Of a stretch of 48,883 nt of DNA, positions 25,112-34,562 are shown piece by piece. Made by a program: the position numbers and the translations under genes. Positions within the stretch are counted from its first letter, which is position 1; every line of letters starts with the position of its first letter. Source of the stretch: Bacilli bacterium (GTDB lineage: Bacteria; Bacillota_I; Bacilli_A; RF39; UBA660); NCBI GenBank assembly GCA_017405445.1, contig JAFRAK010000002.1, positions 1 through 48,883 on the forward strand, read 5' to 3'. Below the pieces are notes generated by a model. It was not told the origin of the DNA. It ran no database searches and was given only the letters and a program-made list of their open reading frames with translations.

Positions 25112-26492
25112 ATTAAATGTAAAAATATTAACAAACCTTCTCCTATTCTCTATATTAATACTAAGTTTCTTATGGGCATTTCAAGTTCTATTTATTGGTA
25201 AATTCTACAAACTAGAAAAAACCAATCAAATAAAAACAGTCGCAAATAATATTATTTCTAAACAAAATGAAGAAGAATTTAATTCTTACTTAGAAAAAAT
25301 ATCACTAGATAAAGAAGTCTGTGTAACCTTAACAAATGATCAAATGATTTTATATGAATCACAATTCTTTGGTAAAGGATGCATGAAAGATGATAACTTA
25401 AAAAAAAGTTATTTAAAGCAATTTATTGATAGTAATAAACAAGAAATGATGTTAGAAATAAACAATAATATAACAGATGATAATACATTACTATATGCCA
25501 TTAAACTAAGTAATGATCGATATATCTTTGTAAATACATCTATTAATCCAATTGATTCAACAACACAAATATTAATTAAACAACTTATTATTGTTACAAT
25601 CATTGTATTATTATTATCATTTATAATTAGTTATTTTATATCAAAACATTTATCTGATCCAATAATCAGATTAAATGATCAAACAAAAAGTATTGCGAAA
25701 GGAGATTTTTCTAAAGAATTTAATGATAACAGTAATATCTTAGAATTAAATGAACTAGCAAATACTTTAAATTATACAAGAAAAGAATTATCAAAAACAG
25801 AAGAATATAGAAGAGATTTAATGGCAAATGTCTCTCATGATTTAAAAACACCACTTACTATGATAAAAGCATATGCAGAAATGTCTCAAGATTTACATGC
25901 AAAAGATAAGAAAAAACAAAAAGAAGATATGGATATAATAATATCTGAAACTGACAGACTTACTCTACTTGTTGAGGATATTTTAGATTTATCAAAGATG
26001 CAATCAAATATTGAAAAACTTGAAATAGAAGAATTTGATATAATTAGTTTAATTCAAGGAATATTAAAAAAATATAAGTATTATCAAGAAACAGAAAACT
26101 ACCAGTTTATATTTGAACATGATAAAGAAAATATCTTAATAAAAGCAGACAAACAAAAACTAGAACAAGTAATCTATAATTTAATAAATAATGCGATTAA
26201 TTATACTGGAGAAGATAATAAAGTAATAGTCAAACAAACAACAAATAAGGATAATGTTAAAATAGAAGTAATAGATACAGGTAAGGGAATAAAAGAAGAA
26301 GATATTCCATATATCTGGGACAGATATTATAAGAATAAAAAGAAACACAAAAGAAATTTAGTTGGAACTGGTTTAGGATTATCTATTGTTAAAAACATAT
26401 TAGAGTTACATCATTATCCATATGGAGTAAAATCTAAATTAAACGAAGGATCAACCTTCTACTTTGAAATACCAAACAAAAAAATAGGATGA
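25092..26492 (+). CDS. membrane sensor histidine kinase
   Basis: This 466-residue kinase has a first membrane helix at about residues 12-35 and an extracellular sensor of about 125 residues. A second helix lies near 161-184, followed by a HAMP linker (LSDPIIRLNDQTKSIAKGDF). The phospho-acceptor His249 is in NVSHDLKTPLTM, and the ATPase domain has the N box NLINNAINYT, DTGKGI and GTGLGLSIV. The start inside the response regulator gene overlaps by 20 bases. The sensor domain has two cysteines (EVCVTL and GKGCMKD) that could form a disulfide outside. The stop codon lies in a bidirectional terminator. Confidence 0.92.
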   Translation: MWKKKSKLNVKILTNLLLFSILILSFLWAFQVLFIGKFYKLEKTNQIKTVANNIISKQNEEEFNSYLEKISLDKEVCVTLTNDQMILYESQFFGKGCMKDDNLKKSYLKQFIDSNKQEMMLEINNNITDDNTLLYAIKLSNDRYIFVNTSINPIDSTTQILIKQLIIVTIIVLLLSFIISYFISKHLSDPIIRLNDQTKSIAKGDFSKEFNDNSNILELNELANTLNYTRKELSKTEEYRRDLMANVSHDLKTPLTMIKAYAEMSQDLHAKDKKKQKEDMDIIISETDRLTLLVEDILDLSKMQSNIEKLEIEEFDIISLIQGILKKYKYYQETENYQFIFEHDKENILIKADKQKLEQVIYNLINNAINYTGEDNKVIVKQTTNKDNVKIEVIDTGKGIKEEDIPYIWDRYYKNKKKHKRNLVGTGLGLSIVKNILELHHYPYGVKSKLNEGSTFYFEIPNKKIG

Positions 26493-26506
26493 CAACATCC
26501 TATTTT
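26481..26506. terminator. bidirectional terminator between the kinase and surface protein 2
   Basis: The perfect 11-base stem AAAATAGGATG/CATCCTATTTT with an ACAA loop has T-runs on both strands. It contains the TGA of the kinase and touches the stop of the convergent gene. Confidence 0.85.
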
Positions 26507-28178
26507 AATTTTTCACAACAAATGTAAGCCCACTTGGCTTATAACTAGAATTATTAAATTTATCAGCATCAGATTGAGTTCTTGCATATCCAGTAGTTAC
26601 TGATGTACAATCTTTAAACATATCATCTGTATTTGTTACATTTGAAGTATCAAAACTACTTAGGTCTAATGTTGTTAAAGAAGATAGTCCTTGAAACATT
26701 TGAGACATATTTGTAATATGTGAAGTATTCCACGTATCAAGACCAATGATTCTTTTTAATCCTGTTCCTCCAAATCCATTAGAACCATTTGCTCCTAACA
26801 TTCCTAATGCATTTGTTGTTTGACTTAAATCCCATCCAGTGACATCAATTTCTTCTATTGGTGATGAATCCGTTCCTCCAGTTCTAAATATGGCATGAGA
26901 CATATCAGCAGGAAGTTTCATATTACTTAGATTTAGTTTTTTTAAAGAAGAATCTCCACCAAAAATACTACTTGCAATTGAACCAAATGAATTACCACCT
27001 CTTAAATCAAAACCACTTAAATCTAATTCTGTTAAACTACTACAACCTCCAAACATCGAAGCCATATTTTTTACGTTACCTGTATCAAAATTAGTAACAT
27101 CAATCTTTTCAAGATTACTACAACCTCCAAACATAGATACCATAGTGACCACATTACTCGTATCAAAATTAGTTACATCAATATCAGTTAGACTACTACA
27201 AGATGCAAACATTGCTAACATATTTGTTACATTACTTGTATCAAAATTTGTTACATCAATATCAGTTAGACTACTACAACCATAAAACATATTATTCATA
27301 TTTGTTACATTTGATGTATCAAAACTTGATGTATCAATATTTGTAGTTTTACTTCCATTAAACATATTGAGCATAGATACAATTGGTTTATCATTGATAG
27401 AAGTACATAGTTTTGTGGTAACTGGTTCTGTTGAGGTAGGGTCTGATAAACGTACTCCCCATCCATCATTTTCTATATTTTGCCATTCTGATGAATTAGT
27501 AAAATAATTATATCCATATTCTTGCATATACCGATATGTATATTGTCCATTTGTATATTCTGCTCCTTGTACTAATTCTCCATCAAAAGTACAGGCATAA
27601 TATGGTTTCTTTTTTATTGCGGTATCATCTGCTTGTACAAATTGTACTCCAAATGAAGAGTTTATTGTTGCAGCTTCAGGTAACTCTTCTATATCTGTTT
27701 TAAACTCTAATCTTACTTTATATGTTAATGTTTCTCCAGCTTCTAATAAGTGTTTTAACAGAATGGAAGAATCATCTTCATAAGTCACAATATAGTTTAA
27801 ATAATTTGGTGTTTCTTGTACAACTTCATTATTTACTTTCATCTCTTCTGTTAATAATTCAATCATTCCATCTATTGTTCCAGAATTAACTACATCTACA
27901 GTAAATTCATAAAAGTCTCCTGGAGTAGATAAAGTAACAGAAAAATCAACTTTACTAGTATCATTTGGATCTATGGTTGCTGCTGAATCATCATCTCCAA
28001 TAGAAACACTATTAGAATTAATCTGAATATTATCAAAATGTATATCCCAAGTATTTGATTTAATCTTCGCAATACCATTTATTTGTAGATTAGCTTGTAG
28101 AATTGCATATACTACGCCTATTACTAATAAACTAAGTATTACAAAATAAGTTGTAATTTTTTGATTCCTACGATTCAT
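26505..28178 (-). CDS. surface protein 2: shared N-terminal module with BspA/DUF285 repeats
   Basis: This 557-residue protein starts with the family's basic and hydrophobic export segment (LSLLVIGVVYAILQANLQIN) and the module with NTWDIHFDNI, DFYEFTVDVVN and GTIDGMI. From about residue 280 it has BspA/DUF285-type repeats. Four consecutive 26-residue units follow the pattern F-D-T-S-N-V-x-x-M-x-x-M-F-x-x-C-S-x-L-x-x-I-D-V-T-N, and less regular units come after. Such leucine-rich-like solenoids bind host or bacterial surface molecules in other bacteria. No LPxTG or lipobox motif is seen. It lies 12 bases after the HopA1-like gene and is the last gene before a bidirectional terminator. Confidence 0.75.
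   Translation of the reverse strand: MNRRNQKITTYFVILSLLVIGVVYAILQANLQINGIAKIKSNTWDIHFDNIQINSNSVSIGDDDSAATIDPNDTSKVDFSVTLSTPGDFYEFTVDVVNSGTIDGMIELLTEEMKVNNEVVQETPNYLNYIVTYEDDSSILLKHLLEAGETLTYKVRLEFKTDIEELPEAATINSSFGVQFVQADDTAIKKKPYYACTFDGELVQGAEYTNGQYTYRYMQEYGYNYFTNSSEWQNIENDGWGVRLSDPTSTEPVTTKLCTSINDKPIVSMLNMFNGSKTTNIDTSSFDTSNVTNMNNMFYGCSSLTDIDVTNFDTSNVTNMLAMFASCSSLTDIDVTNFDTSNVVTMVSMFGGCSNLEKIDVTNFDTGNVKNMASMFGGCSSLTELDLSGFDLRGGNSFGSIASSIFGGDSSLKKLNLSNMKLPADMSHAIFRTGGTDSSPIEEIDVTGWDLSQTTNALGMLGANGSNGFGGTGLKRIIGLDTWNTSHITNMSQMFQGLSSLTTLDLSSFDTSNVTNTDDMFKDCTSVTTGYARTQSDADKFNNSSYKPSGLTFVVKN
27172..27279. repeat. tandem 78-bp repeat inside surface protein 2
   Basis: A 30-base block beginning at 27172 recurs at 27250, exactly 78 bases (26 codons) later. 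Further diverged copies flank it. It encodes the DUF285 repeats and offers a substrate for recombination that would add or remove whole repeat units in frame. Confidence 0.8.
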
Positions 28179-28190
28179 AGTATCACCCTA

Positions 28191-29615
28191 TCACATTCCT
28201 AATTTTCTTCTAGATTCTTCTATTTCTTCATCACTCATAGGTTGATAAATATACTCCTTCTTTTGTATTAAAACATATCTTTCTTCTTCACGAATTGGTG
28301 TTTCAATTCTAACATTATTGATTCTAGATTTACCAAACAATTTCTTTTTTGATAAATCAACTGCATAATTATCTTTATCAATATCATATAGATATGCCGT
28401 ATCTAATATCCTTTTCTTTAAATTATTATTATAATTCTTTGACATATGAGAAAAGAACTTAGTTTGAGCTTTAATCAATTCATCTTTATCAAAACCATTA
28501 AATGTAACAAATCCATTACGAAATGGTATTTTAATTGAAAAGTCATCATCTTTTTCTAGTTCATTTAAAAGAACAGTAATATTATTCTGTAAGTAACGTC
28601 TCATTGTAATATCAAAATCAACAGAATTAACATCTCTTAATCCATATCCATAATACTTTATAGTATCTGGAGAATCATTTAAATATCTTACAAGTTTTTT
28701 CTTTTTAGTCGCAATCATTTTAGAAATTAAATAGGCCTGATAAGCCACAATATTACCATTTATTCGAAAACTATCATGTAGATGATGATGAATATAATCT
28801 TTTGTTTCATCTTGAATACATTTTTTTAAATGTTTTTCTCTTTTAGAATTAAAAGAATGTACTGCTTTTCCATTTTCTTCTTCTGGTTCAGAACCATATC
28901 CAATCCAACCACTTACTCTTCCTGTTAACATCGGAGGTTCATGAATATGATCCTCTAAATGACAATTTCTTTTGATATCATTTAAAATATCAATATATGT
29001 TTGTAGATGTTCTGTATCAGAATAAAATACAATTGTATCATCTCGATTCCCATAAATATCATATTTAAAATAATAACGTATTTTATTCTGATGACATCTT
29101 CTGACAAACTCATATAAAATTTGATGAGTATAAGTAGAATCACAATTAATATATAGACGATGTTCAATATGTTCTCTACGATGATTACCAAATATTACAT
29201 GACTAGAATCAATATGATTCCAAGAAGAATATTCTCCTACTCGGTTATAACGAGTACGATCTAATATATCAGCAAGTTCTTTATTTGATATAGATTCATA
29301 ATCTAATATTTGTTTTACTTCCTCACTACTCTTAGGATTCTTATTTTCTAGATAAGATGCAAGTAACTGAAAACGATGCTCATCTTCTTTGTTATATCTT
29401 CTTAAAGATACAACATTTAATACTTGTCTTTTCCAACTATTAAATAATAAAACACTTAATAAATTATTGTAATAAATAGAATATTTTTTTGTCTCTTTAT
29501 TTTGATGTTGATGAGTTAAACCATAATAAAACTGGTTTTTATCACAATAACAATCAATAATATTTTGAATCACATTACCCTGATCAAAAGGATTTGTAAT
29601 TTGATTATACTCCAT
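28191..29615 (-). CDS. HopA1-like protein (putative)
   Basis: This 474-residue soluble protein has a central region (about residues 150-262) that resembles the HopA1 family. It has EHRLYINCDS near 151-160, YYFKYD near 181-186, and RDDTIVFYSD near 191-200. PPMLTGRVSGWIGYGSEPEE is near 227-246 and SFNSKRE near 254-260, followed by a basic helix. HopA1-type proteins include a Pseudomonas type III effector and lyases used in some lanthipeptide pathways. A catalytic role here is inference. It starts at ATG with AGAGGTG eight bases upstream; an ATG 36 bases earlier is less likely. It lies 12 bases upstream of surface protein 2 and 53 bases after helD. The Lys and Arg positions agree with the family pattern from memory only. 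Confidence 0.45.
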   Translation of the reverse strand: MEYNQITNPFDQGNVIQNIIDCYCDKNQFYYGLTHQHQNKETKKYSIYYNNLLSVLLFNSWKRQVLNVVSLRRYNKEDEHRFQLLASYLENKNPKSSEEVKQILDYESISNKELADILDRTRYNRVGEYSSWNHIDSSHVIFGNHRREHIEHRLYINCDSTYTHQILYEFVRRCHQNKIRYYFKYDIYGNRDDTIVFYSDTEHLQTYIDILNDIKRNCHLEDHIHEPPMLTGRVSGWIGYGSEPEEENGKAVHSFNSKREKHLKKCIQDETKDYIHHHLHDSFRINGNIVAYQAYLISKMIATKKKKLVRYLNDSPDTIKYYGYGLRDVNSVDFDITMRRYLQNNITVLLNELEKDDDFSIKIPFRNGFVTFNGFDKDELIKAQTKFFSHMSKNYNNNLKKRILDTAYLYDIDKDNYAVDLSKKKLFGKSRINNVRIETPIREEERYVLIQKKEYIYQPMSDEEIEESRRKLGM

Positions 29616-29668
29616 CACCATCACCTCTATTCTATAATTATCATACAACAAAAAGTATAATAAATAAA

Positions 29669-31699
29669 CTAATTATAAATAACTAATTCATGTTGACATC
29701 TAGTACATGCAACATAAAGTAAATTTCTTTCATTCGCACGATAAGAATTATCTCGATTATTATAAATAACCACACTATCAAATTCTAATCCTTTAGAAAC
29801 ATATGCAGGAATAATAATACAATCTTTATAAAACTTCTTACTATTCGCATCAACTAAAGAAATAGAAACATAATCTTTTATTAATTCATATAATTTTTTA
29901 GCTTCATTATAGTCTTTTGTAATTACCGCAACAGACTTATATTTATCTTTTAAATTATTAATATCTTCTATCATTTTTTCTTGTATATTTTCAACACCTT
30001 TTCGCATTAATACAGGTATACCACTTTCTCTTCTTATCGCATTAACATGATGAAGACCAAGTATTTTATTAGTATAATCAATAATCTCAGGTGTAGAACG
30101 ATAAGTTTTTAATAATTCTATATATAAACAATCTTCTGAAAAAATATTTTTTAAATTCTCTAAAGAATCATAATGATAATAAGGATTAATATTTTGATTA
30201 ATATCTCCAAGTATAGTAAAATCTGCTTTCTTAAAAATATTACGTATTATAATATATTGAAGCCTATTATAGTCTTGTGCCTCATCTATTACTACTTGTT
30301 TAATTCTTCCATCATAAAGAAATCCTTCTAAAGAACCTTTTAAATATGCAAATAATAATGCATCTTCATAATGAATATTATCATGATACAACATATTTTT
30401 AATATCTTTATCAGATACCTTAATTCTACAAAATTCACTTTGAAAAAATTCTTCTAATATTTTCTTATAATCCTTCTCAAAATTTGAGTTTTCTTTAAAT
30501 AACTTCAAAAAGGATTTTACTTTTTTATCACTACCTTTATAAAGATTAGAACTAAGTTTTTCAGCCATCTCATCTAATCTTTCAAATAAAGGAAGTCTAT
30601 CATATCGATCATGTAACATTTCATTTAAATCATCTTTTAAAATAAGATTTTTATCTCCTTCTTTAAAATTACTTATAAACTTACAATTATCAATATAGTT
30701 TTCTATAAAAGCATCTAAATCATCAATAATTTTATCACTTTGTTTATAGGTAACAAAATCAGGATTTGTTTCTTGATATGAATAATAACGTGACACAAAA
30801 TCAGTATAATTTTCTACATCTTTATATTCTGATAAAAAAGTAGATAAATAATCAGAAAATGTTGTTTGAAGTGTATTATCTTCTCCTAAAGATGGTAATA
30901 CATCAGAAATATATTCTGTAAAAATATTATTTGGTGAAAAGATTAGAATATTATTACTATTTAAATCTTTTAAACGGTACAAAAGAAAAGCAATTCTATG
31001 TAAGGCAACAGTAGTTTTACCAGATCCAGCTATTCCCTGTACAATTAAATGATGGTTATCAAGATTACGAATTACTTTATTTTGTTCTTGTTGAATCGTA
31101 TTAACAACATTTTTCATTTTCTCAGATGATTCTTCAGCTAAAACATCTTGAAGTACTTCATCATCAATATTTAAACTATTATCAAATACTCCAAGTAATT
31201 TACCATTTTCAATCTTATATTGCCTTTTCCTTTTCAATTCTCCAGAAACTAATCCTTCAGGTGCGACATAACTACATTTTCCCACCTCATAATCATAGAA
31301 TAAACTACAAATAGGACTTCTCCAATCATATAAAATATTATTCGTATGAGAATCTTTAAGATAAGTTAAAGACATATAAATATTAAAGATTTCTCCATCT
31401 TCATCACTAAATACTATAGATGCAAAATATGGTTTTCCTTTAATACCACAAAGTCTTTTAAAATACTTTTGTTTTTGATAGGCTTTTTCTGCCTCTTGAG
31501 CAGTCGCATACATTACTTGTTGTGCTTCTGCTTGATCAAAATCATTTACATTTTCCCACATCATCTTTTTAAACTCTTTTAGATTATCTTCATCTTGAAT
31601 AACTCCTTCTCCAAGTTCATTAAGAGTCTTTTCTAATAAATGATTTACTTTCTTTAATATCTTTTTCTCTTTTACAAATTCTTCTTCACTAATTGCCAT
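29669..31699 (-). CDS. helD: HelD-like UvrD/Rep-family helicase
   Basis: This 676-residue SF1A ATPase resembles Gram-positive HelD, which binds RNA polymerase and recycles stalled complexes. An N-terminal coiled-coil arm (about residues 1-90) is followed by IYDWR-type residues (LYDWRSPICSLFYD) typical of HelD. Walker A, QGIAGSGKTTVALHR, follows, then VVIDEAQDYNRLQY, LGDINQNI, LLKTYRST and the C-terminal YVACTRCQHELVIY. The length is shorter than that of B. subtilis HelD (about 770). The ATG is preceded by GATGGTGAAG. An extended -10-like TGGTATATT (31725-31733) lies upstream. Confidence 0.85.
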   Translation of the reverse strand: MAISEEEFVKEKKILKKVNHLLEKTLNELGEGVIQDEDNLKEFKKMMWENVNDFDQAEAQQVMYATAQEAEKAYQKQKYFKRLCGIKGKPYFASIVFSDEDGEIFNIYMSLTYLKDSHTNNILYDWRSPICSLFYDYEVGKCSYVAPEGLVSGELKRKRQYKIENGKLLGVFDNSLNIDDEVLQDVLAEESSEKMKNVVNTIQQEQNKVIRNLDNHHLIVQGIAGSGKTTVALHRIAFLLYRLKDLNSNNILIFSPNNIFTEYISDVLPSLGEDNTLQTTFSDYLSTFLSEYKDVENYTDFVSRYYSYQETNPDFVTYKQSDKIIDDLDAFIENYIDNCKFISNFKEGDKNLILKDDLNEMLHDRYDRLPLFERLDEMAEKLSSNLYKGSDKKVKSFLKLFKENSNFEKDYKKILEEFFQSEFCRIKVSDKDIKNMLYHDNIHYEDALLFAYLKGSLEGFLYDGRIKQVVIDEAQDYNRLQYIIIRNIFKKADFTILGDINQNINPYYHYDSLENLKNIFSEDCLYIELLKTYRSTPEIIDYTNKILGLHHVNAIRRESGIPVLMRKGVENIQEKMIEDINNLKDKYKSVAVITKDYNEAKKLYELIKDYVSISLVDANSKKFYKDCIIIPAYVSKGLEFDSVVIYNNRDNSYRANERNLLYVACTRCQHELVIYN

Positions 31700-31747
31700 A
31701 ACTTCACCATCTTATCCAATATTAAATATACCATAAAAAAAGAAAAA

Positions 31748-31766
31748 AGAATGGAAAATCCATTCT
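31748..31766 (-). terminator. terminator of surface protein 3
   Basis: The eight-base stem AGAATGGA/TCCATTCT with an AAA loop is followed on the minus strand by TTTTTTCTTTTTTT. Confidence 0.8.
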
Positions 31767-31786
31767 ACTTAACGTAAAGGAAACAA

Positions 31787-33155
31787 CTATTCTGTGATTA
31801 ATTCACCTTTAGTAATAACACTTCCAGCTTCAGCTGAAGCAATTATAGCATCAATATTAGTAACTGCACTAGTATAATTGATTATCATTTTACCATGAGA
31901 AGCTGTACTATAAAAAGCTTTGGAATAACTTCTAGGATTATCATATAAAGATAGTGTAATATTAGCAGAACTAGTTTGAAAAAACATATGAGATATATCC
32001 GTATAGTAAATTTTTAAATTACCAGCATCTCTCCAGGAAATATTATAAAATGAAGCTGCATGACAAAACATATAAGACATAGTAACGACATTTCTCGTAT
32101 CCCAATTCGACAAATCTCCTATAGTCCATGTTGTTGCATCATGCCCTGCATTATCAAACATATGTGACATATCTGTTACATGAGAAGTATCCCAATTTGA
32201 TACATCTAAACTAAATGATATAACACTATATCCAGCTTTATAAAACATAGAAGCCATAGTTGTAACATTTGAAGTATTAACAGAATCTACTTCAAGAATA
32301 CTTATATGAATTAATTGATAAAACATATATGAAGAGTCCTCATTTAAATATGGTTTCGGATTACTGCTATAATAATAAATAGTACCATTATCAAACCATG
32401 CATAAATAATTCCTTCAGATGAAACAAGATTGTCTTCAGTCATAACGTTCATATCAGGAGGGATACTACTTTTTCGAAATGCTGTAATTGTAATATCATC
32501 ATCAGTATAAGTAGCAGATGAATTACCTGCAAGTTTCTTAATTCTGGCATTAAAACTTTTTCCATCAATAAAAGTAGCAGCTGGTCTAACAACGGAAGTA
32601 TTGTCAGCTTGCAAGTATTGTGGTTCTAAACTTGTTTGTATTGTAGTAGCTGAAGGTAATTCTTCTATATTTCTACTAAATTCTAATCGAACCAGATATG
32701 TTTCTGTAGTTCCTGCTTCAAGTTTATGATTTTCTTCTACTTCTACTCCATCACTATACATTACAGTATAAATTAAATAGTCTGGCACTTCACTAACTAC
32801 TTCATCATTTACTTTTAATGTTTTATTAAGTGTACCTATCATTCCATCAATAGTTCCAACATTTACTACGTCTACAGTAAATTCATAGAAATCTCCTGGG
32901 AGAGATAATGTTACTTCAAAATCTACCTTGCAATTATTATTAGGATCAATAGTCGCTTGTGTATCTCCTGTACCAATTGTTACAGAGTTTTCATTGATTA
33001 CTATATTATCAAAATGTATATCCCAAGAATTAGATTTTATCTTGGCGATACCATTGATTTGTAGATTAGCTTGTAATATGGCGTAAACTATACCAATTAA
33101 TAATAAACCAAAAAAAGATAAAGTATGATGTTATTTTTTTATTTCTTTGATACAT
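31787..33155 (-). pseudogene. surface protein 3, frameshifted at a homopolymer
   Basis: Starting from ATG at 33155, translation gives MYQRNKKITSYFIFF. The match then passes to another frame that continues GLLLIGIVYAILQANLQING and the rest of the shared module, ending after DUF285-like segments (SNWDTSHVTDMSHMFDNAG). The shift lies in seven A (33110-33116; seven T on the coding strand). With six bases the frame is restored for a protein of about 455 residues. The frame beyond this point runs open to the stop at 31787. A GGTGAG site precedes the ATG. It may be phase-variable, a decayed copy or a sequence error. It follows the phosphomannomutase gene by 25 bases. Confidence 0.7.
33110..33116. 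repeat. A7 homopolymer at the frameshift of surface protein 3
   Basis: Seven A on the + strand (T7 in the gene) stand where one base too many breaks the reading frame after codon 15. Losing one base restores the open frame. Confidence 0.75.
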
Positions 33156-33180
33156 ACAACTCACCTTTACCTTTCTTTTT

Positions 33181-34554
33181 TTATTTATTATATAATTCAA
33201 TTTGATTAGTAAATTCTTTTTGTAGTTCTTCTAATCTTTCTTTTGTTTTTGCTTCAAATCTTGCGGTTATATTAGGACCTGTGTTACTTGCACGTACTAA
33301 TGCCCATCCATCATCAAATAATACTTTTACTCCATCAATATCTAAGAACTGATATCCTTTACTAGTGGCATACTCCCCTATTTTTTTGACAACTTCAAAC
33401 TTAATAGTATCAGGAGATGCAAATTTTAACTCTTCTGTAGAATAATAATGATTAATTCCAACTAACAATTCTTCTACTGACTTTTCTGTATGAGATAAAA
33501 TCTCTAACATACGTAGTCCTGCATAAAGTCCACTATCAAAACCTGGCCATCTATCTCTAAAATATACATGTCCAGATAATTCTCCTCCAAATGGTAAATC
33601 ATCATCTCTTACTTTAGCTTTAGTATAAGAGTTTCCTGTACGATAACATACTCCTTCTCCACCAAGTCTTTCTATCTCATCACTTAATGATTTAGAGCAT
33701 TTTACATCATATAAGAATTTCTTTTTAGAAACCTTATTAATAATATCTCTAATAACAATAATCATATATTGATCTGTTGGGATAAACTTAGCATTTGCAG
33801 TAACCATACCCATTCTATCTCCATCTCCATCAAAAGCAAGACCAATATCTGCACCAGTTTCTAATACTTTTTCTTTTAATTGAAGTAAATTATCTTCAAC
33901 GCAAGGATCAGGATGATGATTTGGAAAATTACCATCACTTTTTTCATTAATAAATACTAAATCAATAGGAAACATTTGATAAATCTTTTCTGCAATAATA
34001 GATGTTGTCCCATTTCCTGGATCTATTACTGCTTTTACACGTCTTGAACCAAAATGTAAATTATTTTTAAATAATTCTAAATAATCAGCAGTAATATCAT
34101 AAGTAGATTCTCTACCCATTCCACTTTCAAAATCACCTTCTAGTATTTCTCCTAAAAAGTCTTGTATTTCTTGTCCTTTACAGTTACCACTTTCATCAAA
34201 TGCAAATTTAAATCCATTATCATCTTTTGGATTATGTGAAGCAGTAACCATTACACCACTATATATTTCTAATTTAATACAAGCATAATAGTACATTGGA
34301 GTAGTAACAAGTCCTATACTAACAACATCAATTCCAGTTTCTTTAATACCTTCTTTTAATGCTTCATATAAAGTATCACTACTTAATCGATTATCATGAC
34401 CAACTACACAATTCGTTTTACCCATTCTCTTTATATGAGTACCAAATCCTAAACCAATAGTATATGCAGTTTCTTCATCTATTTCTTCTGGATAAACACC
34501 TCTAATATCATATCCACGAAATATATTATGATTGATATCTTTCTTTATATTCAT
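33181..34554 (-). CDS. phosphomannomutase/phosphoglucomutase
   Basis: This 457-residue alpha-D-phosphohexomutase interconverts hexose 6- and 1-phosphates, supplying sugar nucleotides for envelope glycans. It has FRGYDIRGVYPEEI at the start, the catalytic serine loop MVTASHNPKDDNG near residues 98-110 and the metal-binding FDGDGDRMG near 242-250. The sugar-binding GGELSGHVYF follows, and the C-terminal domain contains RASNTGPNITARFEA. Length and motifs fit the ManB/AlgC type. It has an AGGAGGG site overlapping the TAG stop of the prepilin gene, so the two are co-transcribed, and it lies 25 bases upstream of surface protein 3. GDP-mannose from this step is also a precursor of GDP-fucose, the usual donor of GT10 enzymes. 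Confidence 0.92.
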   Translation of the reverse strand: MNIKKDINHNIFRGYDIRGVYPEEIDEETAYTIGLGFGTHIKRMGKTNCVVGHDNRLSSDTLYEALKEGIKETGIDVVSIGLVTTPMYYYACIKLEIYSGVMVTASHNPKDDNGFKFAFDESGNCKGQEIQDFLGEILEGDFESGMGRESTYDITADYLELFKNNLHFGSRRVKAVIDPGNGTTSIIAEKIYQMFPIDLVFINEKSDGNFPNHHPDPCVEDNLLQLKEKVLETGADIGLAFDGDGDRMGMVTANAKFIPTDQYMIIVIRDIINKVSKKKFLYDVKCSKSLSDEIERLGGEGVCYRTGNSYTKAKVRDDDLPFGGELSGHVYFRDRWPGFDSGLYAGLRMLEILSHTEKSVEELLVGINHYYSTEELKFASPDTIKFEVVKKIGEYATSKGYQFLDIDGVKVLFDDGWALVRASNTGPNITARFEAKTKERLEELQKEFTNQIELYNK

Positions 34555-34562
34555 AAACCCTC

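Noticed and set aside
27172..27279. Repeats as a possible CRISPR array
   Set aside because: The 78-base unit is in frame and encodes a conserved DUF285 repeat with no unique spacers.
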